From contig OZ059898.1 of NCBI GenBank assembly GCA_964057225.1, positions 2,914,001 to 2,978,000 on the forward strand: a stretch of 64,000 bases of DNA, written 5' to 3'. Source of the stretch: Auanema rhodensis. Lineage: Eukaryota; Nematoda; Chromadorea; Rhabditida; Rhabditidae. The notes beneath the pieces are model-generated. The model was not told where the DNA came from. It did no database searches and worked only from the letters and a program-made list of their open reading frames with translations. The translations under genes were made by a program, and so were the position numbers. Below are positions 37,514-51,537 of the stretch, in pieces (positions within the stretch are counted from its first letter, which is position 1; each line of letters begins with the position of its first letter).

Positions 37514-40500
37514 TCGATCTGTGTTATCAGATTTGCGCTAGCTTAAAAATGCACCGAGATATCAACTGATATAAGTTCACACTTATATCCTCGATTTTCA
37601 CCCTGAAGAATTGATTTTTTCGTTGAATAACATTGTCCATCGTCTTTGCCTTGAAAAAAGGAATCTAAAAACATCTACTTTTGCTAGATTATTTTGAAAT
37701 TTCTCGAAAAAATTTTTGTCAAAATGTTTTTGGAAGCAATGTTGAGTGTACATGGAAACTCAACATACACTAATGCATAATTTTTCAAACGATCATAACT
37801 AATTTTTGTATTAAGCGTTTCTCAATGTAGTATAGTGCATTCGATGCGGATTTTTAAGCTGCGTCGATCTGTGTTATCAGATTTGCGCTAGCTTAAAAAT
37901 GCACCGAGATATCAACTGATATAAGTTCACACTTATATCCTCGATTTTCACCCTGAAGAATTGATTTTTTCGTTGAATAACATTGTCCATCGTCTTTGCC
38001 TTGAAAAAAGGAATCTAAAAACATCTACTCTTTGCTAAATTATATTGAAATTTTTCGAAAAAATTTTTGTCAAAATGTTTTTGGAAGCAATGTTGAGTGT
38101 ACATGGAAACTCAACATACACTAATGCATCATTTTTTAAACGATAATAACTAATTTTTTTATTAAGCGTTTTTCAATGTAGTATAGTGCATTCGATGCGG
38201 ATTTTTAAGCTGCGTCGATCTGTGTTATCAGATTTGCGCTAGCTTAAAAATGCACCAAGATATCAACTGATATAAGTTCACACTTATATCCTCGATTTTC
38301 ACCCTGAAGAATTAATTTTTTCGTTGAATAACATTGTCCATCGTCTTTGCCTTGAAAAAAGAAATCTAAAAACATCTACTTTTTGCTAAATTATATTGAA
38401 ATTTTTCGAAAAAATTTTTGTCAAAATGTTTTTGGAAGCAATGTTGAGTGTACATGGAAACTCAACATACACTAACGCATAATTTTTCAAACGATCATAA
38501 CTAATTTTTGTATTAAGCGTTTCTCAATGTAGTATAGTGCATTCGATGCGGATTTTTAAGCTGCGTCGATCTGTGTTATCAGATTTGCGCTAGCTTAAAA
38601 ATGCACCAAGATATCAACTGATATAAGTTCACACTTATATCCTCGATTTTCACCCTGAAGAATTAATTTTTTCGTTGAATAACATTGTCCATCGTCTTTG
38701 CCTTGAAAAATGGAATCTAAAAACATCTACTTTTTGCTAAATTATTTTGAAATTTTTCGAAAAAATTTTTGTCAAAATGTTTTTGGAAGCAATGTTGAGT
38801 GTACATGGAAACTCAACATACACTAATGCATCATTTTTCAAACGATCATAACTAATTTTTCTATAAAGCGTTTCTCAATGTAGTATAGTGCATTCGATGC
38901 GGATTTTTAAGCTGCGTCGATCTGTGTTATCAGATTTGCGCTAGCTTAAAAATGCACCGAGATATCAACTGATATAAGTTCACACTTATATCCTCGATTT
39001 TCACCCTGAAGAATTGATTTTTTCGTTGAATAACATTGTCCATCGTCTTTGCCTTGAAAAAAGGAATCTAAAAACATCTACTTTTGCTAGATTATTTTGA
39101 AATTTCTCGAAAAAATTTTTGTCAAAATGTTTTTGGAAGCAATGTTGAGTGTACATGGAAACTCAACATACACTAATGCATAATTTTTCAAACGATCATA
39201 ACTAATTTTTGTATTAAGCGTTTCTCAATGTAGTATAGTGCATTCGATGCGGATTTTTAAGCTACGTCGATCTGTGTTATCAGATTTGCGCTAGCTTAAA
39301 AATGCACCGAGATATCAACTGATATAAGTTCACACTTATATCCTCGATTTTCACCCTGAAGAATTGATTTTTTCGTTGAATAACATTGTCCATCGTCTTT
39401 GCCTTGAAAAAAGGAATCTAAAAACATCTACTTTTTGCTAAATTATATTGAAATTTTTCGAAAAAATTTTTGTCAAAATGTTTTTGGAAGCAATGTTGAG
39501 TGTACATGGAAACTCAACATACACTAATGCATCATTTTTTAAACGATCATAACTAATTTTTTTATTAAGCGTTTTTCAATGTAGTATAGTGCATTCGATG
39601 CGGATTTTTAAGCTGCGTCGATCTGTGTTATCAGATTTGCGCTAGCTTAAAAATGCACCGAGATATCAACTGATATAAGTTCACACTTATATCCTCGATT
39701 TTCACCCTGAAGAATTAATTTTTTCGTTGAATAACATTGTCCATCGTCTTTGCCTTGAAAAAAGAAATCTAAAAACATCTACTTTTTGCTAAATTATATT
39801 GAAATTTTTCGAAAAAATTTTTGTCAAAATGTTTTTGGAAGCAATGTTGAGTGTACATGGAAACTCAACATACACTAATGCATCATTTTTTAAACGATCA
39901 TAACTAATTTTTTTATTAAGCGTTTTTCAATGTAGTATAGTGCATTCGATGCGGATTTTTAAGCTGCGTCGATCTGTGTTATCAGATTTGCGCTAGCTTA
40001 AAAATGCACCAAGATATCAACTGATATAAGTTCACACTTATATCCTCGATTTTCACCCTGAAGAATTAATTTTTTCGTTGAATAACATTGTCCATCGTCT
40101 TTGCCTTGAAAAAAGGAATCTAAAAACATCTACTTTTGCTAGATTATTTTGAAATTTTTCGAAAAAATTTTTGTCAAAATGTTTTTGGAAGCAATGTTGA
40201 GTGTACATGGAAACTCAACATACACTAATGCATCATTTTTTAAACGATCATAACTAATTTTTCTATAAAGCGTTTTTCAATGTAGTATAGTGCATTCGAT
40301 GCGGATTTTTAAGCTGCGTCGATCTGTGTTATCAGATTTGCGCTAGCTTAAAAATGCACCAAGATATCAACTGATATAAGTTCACACTTATATCCTCGAT
40401 TTTCACCCTGAAGAATTAATTTTTTCGTTGAATAACATTGTCCATCGTCTTTGCCTTGAAAAAAGGAATCTAAAAACATCTACTTTTGCTAGATTATTTT

Positions 40501-41368
40501 GAAATTTTTCGAAAAAATTTTTGTCAAAATGTTTTTGGAAGCAATGTTGAGTGTACATGGAAACTCAACATACACTAATGCATCATTTTTCAAACGATCA
40601 TAACTAATTTTTCTATAAAGCGTTTTTCAATGTAGTATAGTGCATTCGATGCGGATTTTTAAGCTGCGTCGATCTGTGTTATCAGATTTGCGCTAGCTTA
40701 AAAATGCACCGAGATATCAACTGATATAAGTTCACACTTATATCCTCGATTTTCACCCTGAAGAATTGATTTTTTCGTTGAATAACATTGTCCATCGTCT
40801 TTGCCTTGAAAAAAGGAATCTAAAAACATCTACTTTTGCTAGATTATTTTGAAATTTTTCGAAAAAATTTTTGTCAAAATGTTTTTGGAAGCAATGTTTA
40901 GTGTACATGGAAACTCAACATACACTAATGCATAATTTTTCAAACGATCATAACTAATTTTTGTATTAAGCGTTTCTCAATGTAGTATAGTGCATTCGAT
41001 GCGGATTTTTAAGCTGCGTCGATCTGTGTTATCAGATTTGCGCTAGCTTAAAAATGCACCGAGATATCAACTGATATAAGTTCACACTTATATCCTCGAT
41101 TTTCACCCTGAAGAATTGATTTTTTCGTTGAATAACATTGTCCATCGTCTTTGCCTTGAAAAAAGGAATCTAAAAACATCTACTTTTGCTAGATTATTTT
41201 GAAATTTTTCGAAAAAATTTTTGTCAAAATGTTTTTGGAAGCAATGTTGAGTGTACATGGAAACTCAACATACACTAATGCATCATTTTTTAAACGATCA
41301 TAACTAATTTTTTTATTAAGCGTTTTTCAATGTAGTATAGTGCATTCGATGCGGATTTTTAAGCTGCG
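37514..41368. repeat. 11-monomer HOR (3855 bp), copy 1
   Basis: Monomers start at 37514, 37864, 38215, 38566, 38917, 39267, 39618, 39969, 40319, 40669 and 41019. Six are 350 bp and five are 351 bp, giving 3855. Private markers in order: CTACTCTTTGC (37864), CTAACGCA (38215), AAAATGG with CCAAG (38566), AAGCTACGTCG at the end of 38917, CCAAG with CTAGATT and CTATAAAG (39969 and 40319), and ATGTTTAGTG (40669). The CGATAATAAC in the 37864 monomer is unique to this copy. Confidence 0.93.
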
Positions 41369-44300
41369 TCGATCTGTGTTATCAGATTTGCGCTAGCTTA
41401 AAAATGCACCGAGATATCAACTGATATAAGTTCACACTTATATCCTCGATTTTCACCCTGAAGAATTGATTTTTTCGTTGAATAACATTGTCCATCGTCT
41501 TTGCCTTGAAAAAAGGAATCTAAAAACATCTACTTTTGCTAGATTATTTTGAAATTTCTCGAAAAAATTTTTGTCAAAATGTTTTTGGAAGCAATGTTGA
41601 GTGTACATGGAAACTCAACATACACTAATGCATAATTTTTCAAACGATCATAACTAATTTTTGTATTAAGCGTTTCTCAATGTAGTATAGTGCATTCGAT
41701 GCGGATTTTTAAGCTGCGTCGATCTGTGTTATCAGATTTGCGCTAGCTTAAAAATGCACCGAGATATCAACTGATATAAGTTCACACTTATATCCTCGAT
41801 TTTCACCCTGAAGAATTGATTTTTTCGTTGAATAACATTGTCCATCGTCTTTGCCTTGAAAAAAGGAATCTAAAAACATCTACTCTTTGCTAAATTATAT
41901 TGAAATTTTTCGAAAAAATTTTTGTCAAAATGTTTTTGGAAGCAATGTTGAGTGTACATGGAAACTCAACATACACTAATGCATCATTTTTTAAACGATC
42001 ATAACTAATTTTTTTATTAAGCGTTTTTCAATGTAGTATAGTGCATTCGATGCGGATTTTTAAGCTGCGTCGATCTGTGTTATCAGATTTGCGCTAGCTT
42101 AAAAATGCACCAAGATATCAACTGATATAAGTTCACACTTATATCCTCGATTTTCACCCTGAAGAATTAATTTTTTCGTTGAATAACATTGTCCATCGTC
42201 TTTGCCTTGAAAAAAGAAATCTAAAAACATCTACTTTTTGCTAAATTATATTGAAATTTTTCGAAAAAATTTTTGTCAAAATGTTTTTGGAAGCAATGTT
42301 GAGTGTACATGGAAACTCAACATACACTAACGCAAAATTTTTCAAACGATCATAACTAATTTTTGTATTAAGCGTTTCTCAATGTAGTATAGTGCATTCG
42401 ATGCGGATTTTTAAGCTGCGTCGATCTGTGTTATCAGATTTGCGCTAGCTTAAAAATGCACCAAGATATCAACTGATATAAGTTCACACTTATATCCTCG
42501 ATTTTCACCCTGAAGAATTAATTTTTTCGTTGAATAACATTGTCCATCGTCTTTGCCTTGAAAAATGGAATCTAAAAACATCTACTTTTTGCTAAATTAT
42601 TTTGAAATTTTTCGAAAAAATTTTTGTCAAAATGTTTTTGGAAGCAATGTTGAGTGTACATGGAAACTCAACATACACTAATGCATCATTTTTCAAACGA
42701 TCATAACTAATTTTTCTATAAAGCGTTTCTCAATGTAGTATAGTGCATTCGATGCGGATTTTTAAGCTGCGTCGATCTGTGTTATCAGATTTGCGCTAGC
42801 TTAAAAATGCACCGAGATATCAACTGATATAAGTTCACACTTATATCCTCGATTTTCACCCTGAAGAATTGATTTTTTCGTTGAATAACATTGTCCATCG
42901 TCTTTGCCTTGAAAAAAGGAATCTAAAAACATCTACTTTTGCTAGATTATTTTGAAATTTCTCGAAAAAATTTTTGTCAAAATGTTTTTGGAAGCAATGT
43001 TGAGTGTACATGGAAACTCAACATACACTAATGCATAATTTTTCAAACGATCATAACTAATTTTTGTATTAAGCGTTTCTCAATGTAGTATAGTGCATTC
43101 GATGCGGATTTTTAAGCTACGTCGATCTGTGTTATCAGATTTGCGCTAGCTTAAAAATGCACCGAGATATCAACTGATATAAGTTCACACTTATATCCTC
43201 GATTTTCACCCTGAAGAATTGATTTTTTCGTTGAATAACATTGTCCATCGTCTTTGCCTTGAAAAAAGGAATCTAAAAACATCTACTTTTTGCTAAATTA
43301 TATTGAAATTTTTCGAAAAAATTTTTGTCAAAATGTTTTTGGAAGCAATGTTGAGTGTACATGGAAACTCAACATACACTAATGCATCATTTTTTAAACG
43401 ATCATAACTAATTTTTTTATTAAGCGTTTTTCAATGTAGTATAGTGCATTCGATGCGGATTTTTAAGCTGCGTCGATCTGTGTTATCAGATTTGCGCTAG
43501 CTTAAAAATGCACCGAGATATCAACTGATATAAGTTCACACTTATATCCTCGATTTTCACCCTGAAGAATTAATTTTTTCGTTGAATAACATTGTCCATC
43601 GTCTTTGCCTTGAAAAAAGAAATCTAAAAACATCTACTTTTTGCTAAATTATATTGAAATTTTTCGAAAAAATTTTTGTCAAAATGTTTTTGGAAGCAAT
43701 GTTGAGTGTACATGGAAACTCAACATACACTAATGCATCATTTTTTAAACGATCATAACTAATTTTTTTATTAAGCGTTTTTCAATGTAGTATAGTGCAT
43801 TCGATGCGGATTTTTAAGCTGCGTCGATCTGTGTTATCAGATTTGCGCTAGCTTAAAAATGCACCAAGATATCAACTGATATAAGTTCACACTTATATCC
43901 TCGATTTTCACCCTGAAGAATTAATTTTTTCGTTGAATAACATTGTCCATCGTCTTTGCCTTGAAAAAAGGAATCTAAAAACATCTACTTTTGCTAGATT
44001 ATTTTGAAATTTTTCGAAAAAATTTTTGTCAAAATGTTTTTGGAAGCAATGTTGAGTGTACATGGAAACTCAACATACACTAATGCATCATTTTTTAAAC
44101 GATCATAACTAATTTTTCTATAAAGCGTTTTTCAATGTAGTATAGTGCATTCGATGCGGATTTTTAAGCTGCGTCGATCTGTGTTATCAGATTTGCGCTA
44201 GCTTAAAAATGCACCAAGATATCAACTGATATAAGTTCACACTTATATCCTCGATTTTCACCCTGAAGAATTAATTTTTTCGTTGAATAACATTGTCCAT

Positions 44301-45224
44301 CGTCTTTGCCTTGAAAAAAGGAATCTAAAAACATCTACTTTTGCTAGATTATTTTGAAATTTTTCGAAAAAATTTTTGTCAAAATGTTTTTGGAAGCAAT
44401 GTTGAGTGTACATGGAAACTCAACATACACTAATGCATCATTTTTCAAACGATCATAACTAATTTTTCTATAAAGCGTTTTTCAATGTAGTATAGTGCAT
44501 TCGATGCGGATTTTTAAGCTGCGTCGATCTGTGTTATCAGATTTGCGCTAGCTTAAAAATGCACCGAGATATCAACTGATATAAGTTCACACTTATATCC
44601 TCGATTTTCACCCTGAAGAATTGATTTTTTCGTTGAATAACATTGTCCATCGTCTTTGCCTTGAAAAAAGGAATCTAAAAACATCTACTTTTGCTAGATT
44701 ATTTTGAAATTTTTCGAAAAAATTTTTGTCAAAATGTTTTTGGAAGCAATGTTTAGTGTACATGGAAACTCAACATACACTAATGCATAATTTTTCAAAC
44801 GATCATAACTAATTTTTGTATTAAGCGTTTCTCAATGTAGTATAGTGCATTCGATGCGGATTTTTAAGCTGCGTCGATCTGTGTTATCAGATTTGCGCTA
44901 GCTTAAAAATGCACCGAGATATCAACTGATATAAGTTCACACTTATATCCTCGATTTTCACCCTGAAGAATTGATTTTTTCGTTGAATAACATTGTCCAT
45001 CGTCTTTGCCTTGAAAAAAGGAATCTAAAAACATCTACTTTTTGCTAAATTATATTGAAATTTTTCGAAAAAATTTTTGTCAAAATGTTTTTGGAAGCAA
45101 TGTTGAGTGTACATGGAAACTCAACATACACTAATGCATCATTTTTTAAACGATCATAACTAATTTTTTTATTAAGCGTTTTTCAATGTAGTATAGTGCA
45201 TTCGATGCGGATTTTTAAGCTGCG
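41369..45224. repeat. 11-monomer HOR, copy 2 (3856 bp)
   Basis: Monomers start at 41369, 41719, 42070, 42421, 42772, 43122, 43473, 43824, 44174, 44524 and 44874. The private markers CTACTCTTTGC, CTAACGCA, AAGCTACGTCG and ATGTTTAGTG all recur exactly 3855 bases downstream of copy 1. Differences seen: CTAACGCAAAAT instead of CTAACGCATAAT, CGATCATAAC instead of CGATAATAAC, and a last monomer of the 351-bp CTTTTTGCTAAATT form instead of the 350-bp form. Confidence 0.93.
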
Positions 45225-46977
45225 TCGATCTGTGTTATCAGATTTGCGCTAGCTTAAAAATGCACCGAGATATCAACTGATATAAGTTCACACTTATATC
45301 CTCGATTTTCACCCTGAAGAATTAATTTTTTCGTTGAATAACAATGTCCATCGTCTTTGCCTTGAAAAAAGGAATCTAAAAACATCTACTTTTTGCTAAA
45401 TTATTTCGAAATTTTTCGAAAAAATTTTTGTCAAAATGTTTTTGGAAGCAATGTTGAGTGTACATGGAAACTCAACATACACTAATGCATCATTTTTTAA
45501 ACGATCATAACTAATTTTTTTATTAAGCGTTTTTCAATGTAGTATAGTGCATTCGATGCGGATTTTTAAGCTGCGTCGATCTGTGTTATCAGATTTGCGC
45601 TAGCTTAAAAATGCACCGAGATATCAACTGATATAAGTTCACACTTATATCCTCGATTTTCACCCTGAAGAATTGATTTTTTCGTTGAATAACATTGTCC
45701 ATCGTCTTTGCCTTGAAAAAAGGAATCTAAAAACATCTACTTTTGCTAGATTATTTTGAAATTTTTCGAAAAAATTTTTGTCAAAATGTTTTTGGAAGCA
45801 ATGTTGAGTGTACATGGAAACTCAACATACACTAATGCATCATTTTTTAAACGATCATAACTAATTTTTTTATTAAGCGTTTTTCAATGTAGTATAGTGC
45901 ATTCGATGCAGATTTTTAAGCTGCGTCGATCTGTGTTATCAGATTTGCGCTAGCTTAAAAATGCACCGAGATATCAACTGATATAAGTTCACACTTATAT
46001 CCTCGATTTTCACCCTGAAGAATTAATTTTTTCGTTGAATAACAATGTCCATCGTCTTTGCCTTAAAAAAAGGAATCTAAAAACATCTACTTTTGCTAGA
46101 TTATTTTGAAATTTCTCGAAAACATTTTTGTCAAAATGTTTTTGGAAGCAATGTTGAGTGTACATAGAAACTCAACATACACTAATGCATAATTTTTCAA
46201 ACGATCATAACTAATTTTTGTATTAAGCGTTTTTCAATGTAGTATAGTGCATTCGATGCGGATTTTTAAGCTGCGTCGATCTGTGTTATCAGATTTGCGC
46301 TAGCTTAAAAATAAACCGAGATATCAACTGATATAAGTTCACACTTATATCCTCGATTTTCACCCTGAAGAATTAATTTTTTCGTTGAATAACAATGTCC
46401 ATCGTCTTTGCCTTGAAAAAAGGAATCTAAAAACATCTACTTTTTGCTAAATTATTTTGAAATTTTTCGAAAAAATTTTTGTCAAAATGTTTTTGGAAGC
46501 AATGTTGAGTGTACATGGAAACTCAACATACACTAATGCATCATTTTTCAAACGATCATAACTAATTTTTGTATTAAGCGTTTCTCAATGTAGTATAGTG
46601 CATTCGATGCGGATTTTTAAGCTGCGTCGATCTGTGTTATCAGATTTGCGCTAGCTTAAAAATGCACCGAGATATCAACTGATATAAGTTCACACTTATA
46701 TCCTCGATTTTCACCCTGAAGAATTAATTTTTTCGTTGAATAACAATGTCCATCGTCTTTGCCTTGAAAAAAGGAATCTAAAAACATCTACGTTTTGCTA
46801 AATTATTTCGAAATTTTTCGAAAAAATTTTTGTCAAAATGTTTTTGGAAGCAATGTTGAGTGTACATGGAAACTCAACATACACTAATGCATCATTTTTT
46901 AAACGATCATAACTAATTTTTTTATTAAGCGTTTTTCAATGCAGTATAGTGCATTCGATGCGGATTTTTAAGCTGCG
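45225..46977. repeat. Five-monomer HOR (1753 bp), copy 1
   Basis: Monomers start at 45225, 45576, 45926, 46276 and 46627. Markers: CAATG with TTATTTCGAAA (45225); GAATTGATT with CTAGATT and GATGCAGA (45576); an E monomer with AAAACATTTTTG (45926); AAATAAACC (46276); CTACGTTTTGC and ATGCAG (46627). Confidence 0.9.
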
Positions 46978-48729
46978 TCGATCTGTGTTATCAGATTTGC
47001 GCTAGCTTAAAAATGCACCGAGATATCAACTGATATAAGTTCACACTTATATCCTCGATTTTCACCCTGAAGAATTAATTTTTTCGTTGAATAACAATGT
47101 CCATCGTCTTTGCCTTGAAAAAAGGAATCTAAAAACATCTACTTTTCGCTAAATTATTTCGAAATTTTTCGAAAAAATTTTTGTCAAAATGTTTTTGGAA
47201 GCAATGTTGAGTGTACATGGAAACTCAACATACACTAATGCATCATTTTTTAAACGATCATAACTAATTTTTTTATTAAGCGTTTTTCAATGTAGTATAG
47301 TGCATTCGATGCGGATTTTTAAGCTGCGTCGATCTGTGTTATCAGATTTGCGCTAGCTTAAAAATGCACCGAGATATCAACTGATATAAGTTCACACTTA
47401 TATCCTCGATTTTCACCCTGAAGAATTGATTTTTTCGTTGAATAACATTGTCCATCGTCTTTGCCTTGAAAAAAGGAATCTAAAAACATCTACTTTTGCT
47501 AGATTATTTTGAAATTTTTCGAAAAAATTTTTGTCAAAATGTTTTTGGAAGCAATGTTGAGTGTACATGGAAACTCAACATACACTAATGCATCATTTTT
47601 TAAACGATCATAACTAATTTTTTTATTAAGCGTTTTTCAATGTAGTATAGTGCATTCGATGCGGATTTTTAAGCTGCGTCGATCTGTGTTATCAGATTTG
47701 CGCTAGCTTAAAAATGCACCGAGATATCAACTGATATAAGTTCACACTTATATCCTCGATTTTCACCCTGAAGAATTAATTTTTTCGTTGAATAACAATG
47801 TCCATCGTCTTTGCCTTAAAAAAAGGAATCTAAAAACATCTACTTTTGCTAGATTATTTTGAAATTTCTCGAAAACATTTTTGTCAAAATGTTTTTGGAA
47901 GCAATGTTGAGTGTACATAGAAACTCAACATACACTAATGCATAATTTTTCAAACGATCATAACTAATTTTTGTATTAAGCGTTTTTCAATGTAGTATAG
48001 TGCATTCGATGCGGATTTTTAAGCTGCGTCGATCTGTGTTATCAGATTTGCGCTAGCTTAAAAATAAACCGAGATATCAACTGATATAAGTTCACACTTA
48101 TATCCTCGATTTTCACCCTGAAGAATTAATTTTTTCGTTGAATAACAATGTCCATCGTCTTTGCCTTGAAAAAAGGAATCTAAAAACATCTACTTTTTGC
48201 TAAATTATTTTGAAATTTTTCGAAAAAATTTTTGTCAAAATGTTTTTGGAATCAATGTTGAGTGTACATGGAAACTCAACATACACTAATGCATCATTTT
48301 TCAAACGATCATAACTAATTTTTGTATTAAGCGTTTCTCAATGTAGTATAGTGCATTCGATGCGGATTTTTAAGCTGCGTCGATCTGTGTTATCAGATTT
48401 GCGCTAGCTTAAAAATGCACCGAGATATCAACTGATATAAGTTCACACTTATATCCTCGATTTTCACCCTGAAGAATTAATTTTTTCGTTGAATAACAAT
48501 GTCCATCGTCTTTGCCTTGAAAAAAGGAATCTAAAAACATCTACTTTTTGCTAAATTATTTCGAAATTTTTCGAAAAAATTTTTGTCAAAATGTTTTTGG
48601 AAGCAATGTTGAGTGTACATGGAAACTCAACATACACTAATGCATCATTTTTTAAACGATCATAACTAATTTTTTATTAAGCGTTTTTCAATGCAGTATA
48701 GTGCATTCGATGCGGATTTTTAAGCTGCG
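46978..48729. repeat. Five-monomer HOR, copy 2 (1752 bp)
   Basis: Monomers start at 46978, 47329, 47679, 48029 and 48380, each 1753 bases after its partner. The private AAAACATTTTTG and the AAATAAACC monomer that follows it recur. Differences: CTTTTCGC at 46978, TTGGAATCAATG at 48029, and loss of one T (CTAATTTTTTATTAAG) at 48380, which makes this copy one base shorter. Confidence 0.9.
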
Positions 48730-50133
48730 TCGATCTGTGTTATCAGATTTGCGCTAGCTTAAAAATGCACCGAGATATCAACTGATATAAGTTCACACTT
48801 ATATCCTCGATTTTCACCCTGAAGAATTAATTTTTTCGTTGAATAACATTGTCCATCGTCTTTGCCTTGAAAAAAGGAATCTAAAAACATCTACTTTTTG
48901 CTAAATTATATTGAAATTTTTCGAAAAAATTTTTGTCAAAATGTTTTTGGAAGCAATGTTGAGTGTACATGGAAACTCAACATACACTAATGCATCATTT
49001 TTCAAACGATCATAACTAATTTTTCTATAAAGCGTTTTTCAATGCAGTATAGTGCATTCGATGCGGATTTTTAAGCTGCGTCGATCTGTGTTATCAGATT
49101 TGCGCTAGCTTAAAAATGCACCGAGATATCAACTGATATAAGTTCACACTTATATCCTCGATTTTCACCCTGAAGAATTAATTTTTTCGTTGAATAACAT
49201 TGTCCATCGTCTTTGCCTTGAAAAAAGGAATCTAAAAACATCTACTTTTTGCTAAATTATATTGAAATTTTTCGAAAAAATTTTTGTCAAAATGTTTTTG
49301 GAAGCAATGTTGAGTGTACATGGAAACTCAACATACACTAATGCATCATTTTTCAAACGATCATAACTAATTTTTCTATAAAGCGTTTCTCAATGTAGTA
49401 TAGTGCATTCGATGCGGATTTTTAAGCTGCGTCGATCTGTGTTATCAGATTTGCGCTAGCTTAAAAATGCACCGAGATATCAACTGATATAAGTTCACAC
49501 TTATATCCTCGATTTTCACCCTGAAGAATTAATTTTTTCGTTGAATAACATTGTCCATCGTCTTTGCCTTGAAAAAAGGAATCTAAAAACATCTACTTTT
49601 TGCTAAATTATTTTGAAATTTTTCGAAAAAATTTTTGTCAAAATGTTTTTGGAAGCAATGTTGAGTGTACATGGAAACTCAACATACACTAATGCATCAT
49701 TTTTTAAACGATCATAACTAATTTTTTTATTAAGCGTTTTTCAATGTAGTATAGTGCATTCGATGCGGATTTTTAAGCTGCGTCGATCTGTGTTATCAGA
49801 TTTGCGCTAGCTTAAAAATGCACCGAGATATCAACTGATATAAGTTCACACTTATATCCTCGATTTTCACCCTGAAGAAATAATTTTTTCGTTGAATAAC
49901 ATTGTCCATCGTCTTTGCCTTGAAAAAAGGAATCTAAAAACATCTACTTTTTGCTAAATTATTTTGAAATTTTTCGAAAAAATTTTTGTCAAAATGTTTT
50001 TGGAAGCAATGTTGAGTGTACATGGAAACTCAACATACACTAATGCATCATTTTTCAAACGATCATAACTAATTTTTCTATAAAGCGCTTCTCAATGTAG
50101 TATAGTGCATTTGATGCGGATTTTTAAGCTGCG
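48730..50133. repeat. Four non-periodic monomers between HORs
   Basis: Monomers start at 48730, 49081, 49432 and 49783. The first two are A'-like (CTATAAAGCG) and the first keeps the ATGCAG marker of its left neighbour. The third has TTTTTTAAACG. The fourth has GAAGAAATAAT, AAGCGCTTCTC and CATTTGATG. They mark the change from the ATTATATT state (position 181 A) on the left to ATTATTTT on the right. Confidence 0.84.
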
Positions 50134-50835
50134 TCGATCTGTGTTATCAGATTTGCGCTAGCTTAAAAATGCACCGAGATATCAACTGATATAAGTTCAC
50201 ACTTATATCCTCGATTTTCACCCTGAAGAATTAATTTTTTCGTTGAATAACATTGTCCATCGTCTTTGCCTTGAAAAAAGGAATCTAAAAACATCTACTT
50301 TTCGCTAAATTATTTTGAAATTTTTCGAAAAAATTTTTGTCAAAATGTTTTTGGAAGCAATGTTGAGTGTACATGGAAACTCAACATACACTAATGCATC
50401 ATTTTTCAAACGATCATAACTAATTTTTCTATAAAGCGTTTCTCAATGTAGTATAGTGCATTCGATGCGGATTTTTAAGCTGCGTCGATCTGTGTTATCA
50501 GATTTGCGCTAGCTTAAAAATGCACCGAGATATCAACTGATATAAGTTCACACTAAAATCCTCGATTTTCACCCTGAAGAATTAATTTTTTCGTTGAATA
50601 ACAATGTCCATCGTCTTTGCCTTGAAAAAAGAAATCTAAAAACATCTATTTTTTGCTAAATTATATTGAAATTTTTCGAAAAAATTTTTGTCAAAATGTT
50701 TTTGGAAGCAATGTTGAGTGTACATGGAAACTCAACATACACTAATGCATCATTTTTCAAACGATCATAACTAATTTTTGTATCAAGCGTTTCTCAATGT
50801 AGTATTGTGCATTCGATGCGGATTTTTAAGCTGCG
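50134..50835. repeat. Tandem dimer (702 bp), copy 1
   Basis: Monomers start at 50134 (CTTTTCGCTAAATT, CTATAAAGCGTTTCTC) and 50485 (ACTAAAATCC, CAATG, CTATTTTTTGC, GTATCAAGCG, GTATTGTGC). The second is a chimera of E-type and B-type segments. The pair repeats at once at 50836. Confidence 0.91.
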
Positions 50836-51537
50836 TCGATCTGTGTGATCAGATTTGCGCTAGCTTAAAAATGCACCGAGATATCAACTGATATAAGTTC
50901 ACACTTATATCCTCGATTTTCACCCTGAAGAATTAATTTTTTCGTTGAATAACATTGTCCATCGTCTTTGCCTTGAAAAAAGGAATCTAAAAACATCTAC
51001 TTTTCGCTAAATTATTTTGAAATTTTTCGAAAAAATTTTTGTCAAAATGTTTTTGGAAGCAATGTTGAGTGTACATGGAAACTCAACATACACTAATGCA
51101 TCATTTTTCAAACGATCATAACTAATTTTTCTATAAAGCGTTTCTCAATGTAGTATAGTGCATTCGATGCGGATTTTTAAGCTGCGTCGATCTGTGTTAT
51201 CAGATTTGCGCTAGCTTAAAAATGCACCGAGATATCAACTGATATAAGTTCACACTAAAATCCTCGATTTTCACCCTGAAGAATTAATTTTTTCGTTGAA
51301 TAACAATGTCCATCGTCTTTGCCTTGAAAAAAGAAATCTAAAAACATCTATTTTTTGCTAAATTATATTGAAATTTTTCGAAAAAATTTTTGTCAAAATG
51401 TTTTTGGAAGCAATGTTGAGTGTACATGGAAACTCAACATACACTAATGCATCATTTTTCAAACGATCATAACTAATTTTTGTATCAAGCGTTTCTCAAT
51501 GTAGTATTGTGCATTCGATGCGGATTTTTAAGCTGCG
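50836..51537. repeat. Tandem dimer (702 bp), copy 2
   Basis: Monomers start at 50836 and 51187, with the same CTTTTCGC and GTATTGTGC markers as copy 1 at an offset of 702. The only difference noticed is the opening GTGTGATC at 50836 in place of GTGTTATC at 50134. GTGTGATC also opens the next monomer (51538), so the crossover point fell inside a monomer opening. Confidence 0.91.
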
